From contig JADZEF010000081.1 in the NCBI GenBank assembly GCA_020850695.1, positions 1 through 64,000 on the forward strand: a stretch of 64,000 nt of DNA, written 5' to 3'. Source of the stretch: Planctomycetaceae bacterium. GTDB taxonomy: Bacteria; Planctomycetota; Planctomycetia; Planctomycetales; Planctomycetaceae. Below the pieces are notes generated by a model, which saw only the letters and a program-made list of their open reading frames with translations, ran no database searches and was not told the DNA's origin. Below are positions 61,894 to 64,000 of this stretch, piece by piece (the stretch's first letter is position 1; every line of letters begins with the position of its first letter). The translations under genes and the position numbers were made by a program.

Positions 61894-62910
61894 ATGTCGC
61901 TCTCACATAAGAAGCTCGTCCTGTTTCCACCGGTCGAAGAGCCGCGTCTGACGCTCATTCGTGAAGCGGCCGGGCCGATGACCGTCGTCAACGCAATGGA
62001 TGCCTCCGAAGCGGAGCGCGAGATTGCCGACGCCGACGCATTCTTCGGCAAGATCACGCCGCCGCTCCTCGCCGCCGCCCGCCGACTCAATTGGGTGCAG
62101 TCCCCGACCGCGAGCCTTGAGCACTACCTGTTCCCCGAGTTGATCGAGCATCCCTGCCGCCTCAGCAATATGCGGGGACTTTTCTCCGACGTCATCGCCG
62201 ATCATGTGATGGGCTATGTCACCTGCATCGCCCGCAACCTGCATCTCTACCTGCGGCGGCAGCAGCAGAGAAAATGGGAACCGGTCGGCGGAGAAGCCGC
62301 CCGCACCACATTCGCCGCGGGGCCCGCCCACATCAGCGAGATGGACCGCCGGCACATGCATCTCGCCGACTGCACGCAGGGAGTCGTTGGCGTCGGGGCC
62401 ATCGGGGCCGAGGTCTGCCGCCGGGCGCACGCCTTCGGGATGACGATCCTCGGCGTCGATCCCGTCTGCCGTCGAGTCGAGGGAGCCGTCGAGTCCGTCT
62501 GGCCGACGGAGCGGCTTGATGACCTTCTGGCCGAATCCGATTTCGTCGTCATAGCGGCCCCGCACACGCCCGAGACGGAACGGCTCTTCCGCCGCGAGCG
62601 CTTCCGCCGGATGAAACGATCGGCGTGGCTGATCAACATCGGGCGAGGGGCGATCGTCGACCTCACCGACCTGACCGCATCGCTTCAGGCCGGCGAGATC
62701 GCGGGCGCAGCACTCGACGTCTTCGAGACAGAACCGCTCCCCGCCGATCATCCGCTTTGGGGAATGGAGAACGTCCTGATCACTCCGCACGTCGCGGCCT
62801 GCTCGCCGCGGATTGCCGAGCGGCACACCGCCACGCTGCTCGACAACATCCGCCGCTATGTGCGGGGTGAAGATCCGGGAACGCTGGTCGACAAGCGGAA
62901 GTGGTATTGA
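61894..62910 (+). CDS. D-2-hydroxyacid dehydrogenase
   Basis: A 338-residue NAD-dependent dehydrogenase of the D-isomer family. GVVGVGAIGAEVCRRAHAFG is the NAD-binding Rossmann motif, DFVVIAAPHTPETERL follows, and LINIGRGAIVDLTDL contains the catalytic Arg region. TPHVAACSPRIAERH supplies the catalytic His. An unusual insert in the middle (RRQQQRKWEPVGGEAARTTF) precedes the NAD domain. These enzymes reduce 2-keto acids or oxidise D-hydroxy acids. ATG 61894 was chosen. Single gene. Confidence 0.88.
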   Translation: MSLSHKKLVLFPPVEEPRLTLIREAAGPMTVVNAMDASEAEREIADADAFFGKITPPLLAAARRLNWVQSPTASLEHYLFPELIEHPCRLSNMRGLFSDVIADHVMGYVTCIARNLHLYLRRQQQRKWEPVGGEAARTTFAAGPAHISEMDRRHMHLADCTQGVVGVGAIGAEVCRRAHAFGMTILGVDPVCRRVEGAVESVWPTERLDDLLAESDFVVIAAPHTPETERLFRRERFRRMKRSAWLINIGRGAIVDLTDLTASLQAGEIAGAALDVFETEPLPADHPLWGMENVLITPHVAACSPRIAERHTATLLDNIRRYVRGEDPGTLVDKRKWY

Positions 62911-63408
62911 TAACCCTTTGAGTTAGCACATAGCGATTCTGCCGTGCGAGGTCTTTACGCCGAAGGCGTTGTACTCCACAGCCCAGGGTCGCGAACGAAG
63001 TGAGCGCACCCTGGGTCAGCAACATCGGACACCGCGAACCCCAACGAGGCAGCCCTTCCAACATGTGCATCGAGTTGTTCATGTGAAGATAGGAAAGGCC
63101 AACCGGACTTGGAAATGCACCCTACGCGGAGCAGAAATTTCCGAACCTACATCTTGCGATTCGGGCGATATCTGACCGCCAGATAAAGCATGTTGGAAGG
63201 GCTGCCCCGTTGGGGTACCGACGCATCGTCACTCGTGACCCAGCGTGCGCTCGCAAAGCCTCGCGACCCTGGGGTGCAACCGGTGATCTGCGCGGTTGGC
63301 GGTGCTGACAGGGGCCTCCGCACCTCAAAGTGCCTGGGCGGAACGAAGTAGGGCGTCGAGGGCTTCGTTGCTCCAGCCAACCATCTTCCGTTTGCCACGA
63401 ATCGTCTT
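62911..63408. other. Intergenic region carrying a long inverted repeat
   Basis: These 498 bases between the dehydrogenase and the transposase contain the inverted repeat at 62981-63283 and an ACGCC-GGCGT pair at 62957-62969. No protein-like frame is supported. Confidence 0.5.
62981..63283. repeat. Large imperfect inverted repeat beside the transposase
   Basis: 63039-63065 pairs with 63189-63215 at 26 of 27 positions. Flanking blocks (62981-63030 with 63220-63283) match more loosely, with the CCCAGGGTCGCG core recognisable on both sides. The centre is about 120 bases. This could be a MITE-like element or two oppositely oriented copies of a dispersed repeat. Confidence 0.75.
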
Positions 63409-64000
63409 CTATTTCAACGACGTGTCCTGCTGCAGAACCATCAACGCCAGCTGCCTGAGCATCGACGAGATCTGCGGCGATGATCCCTTCCGGATCCGGC
63501 TGGCATCTTCTGCAAACTCCACGTCCAGCATCCAGTGCAGACGGTTCTCGATTCCCCAGTGCCCACGCACCGCCCGAGCGAACTTCCTGACGTTCACCTC
63601 GAAGCTCATGATGTAATAGTTCACGCTCACCTCCTCCTTCCCCTGCACCACTCGCCGACGCTCCACCATCCCCAGGCTCGTCAGCTTCTTCCACCGGCCC
63701 GACCGCTTCATAGATTCCGGTGCAGCAATCACATAATAGGTCCGCTCCTCCACGCGACCGTGCCCTTTCTCCCGGGTCTTATATCTCTTCACCCGGCTCT
63801 TCGTCCCGCGCGTAGTCGCCGCATTCGCCGCGTCGTCAAAAGCCTGGCTGATCTCCGCCACCAGCGTCGGCTGGTTGTCCTTCGCACAGAAGACATAGTC
63901 CGCGTTCTTATCCACCACCTTCGCCGCAATCTCCGTCTGGCAGCCCATCGCGTCGATCGTCACGATCGCTCCCGCAATCTCGATCAACCCCAAGAGCTTC
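63409..64000 (-). mobile_element. ISAs1-family transposase, 5' end beyond window
   Basis: An open minus-strand frame from the right edge to a stop at 63409, 197 residues visible. GAIVTIDAMGCQTEIAAKVV is the DDE-domain strand with its Asp. ADYVFCAKDNQPTL follows, then RGHWGIENRLHWMLDVEFAED, the Glu-containing helix typical of ISAs1 (H-repeat-associated) transposases. The frame is open to base 63999, so it continues beyond the edge. The C-terminus (LRQLALMVLQQDTSLK) looks natural. No terminal inverted repeat can be seen because the other end is outside. Confidence 0.9.

Noticed and set aside
62911-63408. CRISPR array or attachment site
   Set aside because: The repeats are inverted and few, with no regular spacers and no cas or integrase gene.
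1-64000. tRNA or rRNA genes
   Set aside because: Reading the intergenic gaps I saw no cloverleaf with a GTTCGA-type arm and no rRNA-like stretch; a tRNA search tool would settle it.
63409-64000. Ends of the insertion sequence
   Set aside because: Terminal inverted repeats could not be identified because the element continues outside the window.

Overview
This 64-kb window is high-GC bacterial chromosome, most probably from a member of the Planctomycetota. That assignment is inferred from the mix of gene types: a giant protein-kinase/ATPase/TPR/GAF hybrid histidine kinase, EF-hand proteins with Arg-Pro-Glu-Gly linkers, a divergent phosphoglycerate kinase, a LarA-type protein, anchored zinc-ribbon proteins, and genes scattered singly on both strands with wide intergenic gaps rich in hairpin repeats. 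I found no rRNA, tRNA or CRISPR array. One insertion sequence is cut by the right edge.

Layout. 1-9.1 kb: truncated Xaa-Pro peptidase, cysteine desulfurase, a NagB-like protein lacking a catalytic Asp, a seven-EF-hand exported protein, an OmpA-type lipoprotein, a LarA-like protein and a HEAT/DUF4375 protein. 9.2-14.3 kb: an ABC exporter paired with a DUF1854 protein, glycerol kinase and a small basic protein. 14.4-23.5 kb: an AT-richer Imm11-like gene, ComM/YifB, a Gfo/Idh/MocA oxidoreductase, a PGK-like enzyme, BON and CHAD proteins, and a methyltransferase. 23.8-33 kb is a signalling block: a hybrid kinase split by an in-frame TAG inside a degenerate kinase domain, a FadL-type porin, and an overlapping HPt plus receiver/HD-GYP pair. 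33-45 kb: YpfJ metallopeptidase, sigma-70 factor, Mn-type SOD, GT2, conserved hypotheticals, AcpS, an odd ferredoxin and a TPR protein. 45-56.5 kb: MFS transporter, DUF167, ROK kinase, Ppx/GppA, ProB, SNase, Tag, an LtaS-like enzyme and GT9.

56.6-61.5 kb is a minus-strand flagellar export-gate cluster, fliO-fliP-(unknown)-fliQ-fliR-flhB. FliR carries a canonical EF-hand loop in an extra segment between predicted membrane helices, and FlhB has NPTE instead of NPTH. The window ends with a D-2-hydroxyacid dehydrogenase, a large inverted repeat and an ISAs1-type transposase.

The most unusual features are the calcium-loop FliR, the interrupted pseudokinase/hybrid kinase beside a separate HPt/HD-GYP pair (a possible phosphorelay to c-di-GMP and motility), the ABC/DUF1854 pair without visible cyanophycin genes, and several classes of intergenic palindromes: heptamer arrays touching a start codon, long hairpins, and CCGTAG-type hairpins, one of them inside the fliP reading frame. 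Start sites were chosen from family alignment knowledge and visible Shine-Dalgarno sequences; none has been tested experimentally.
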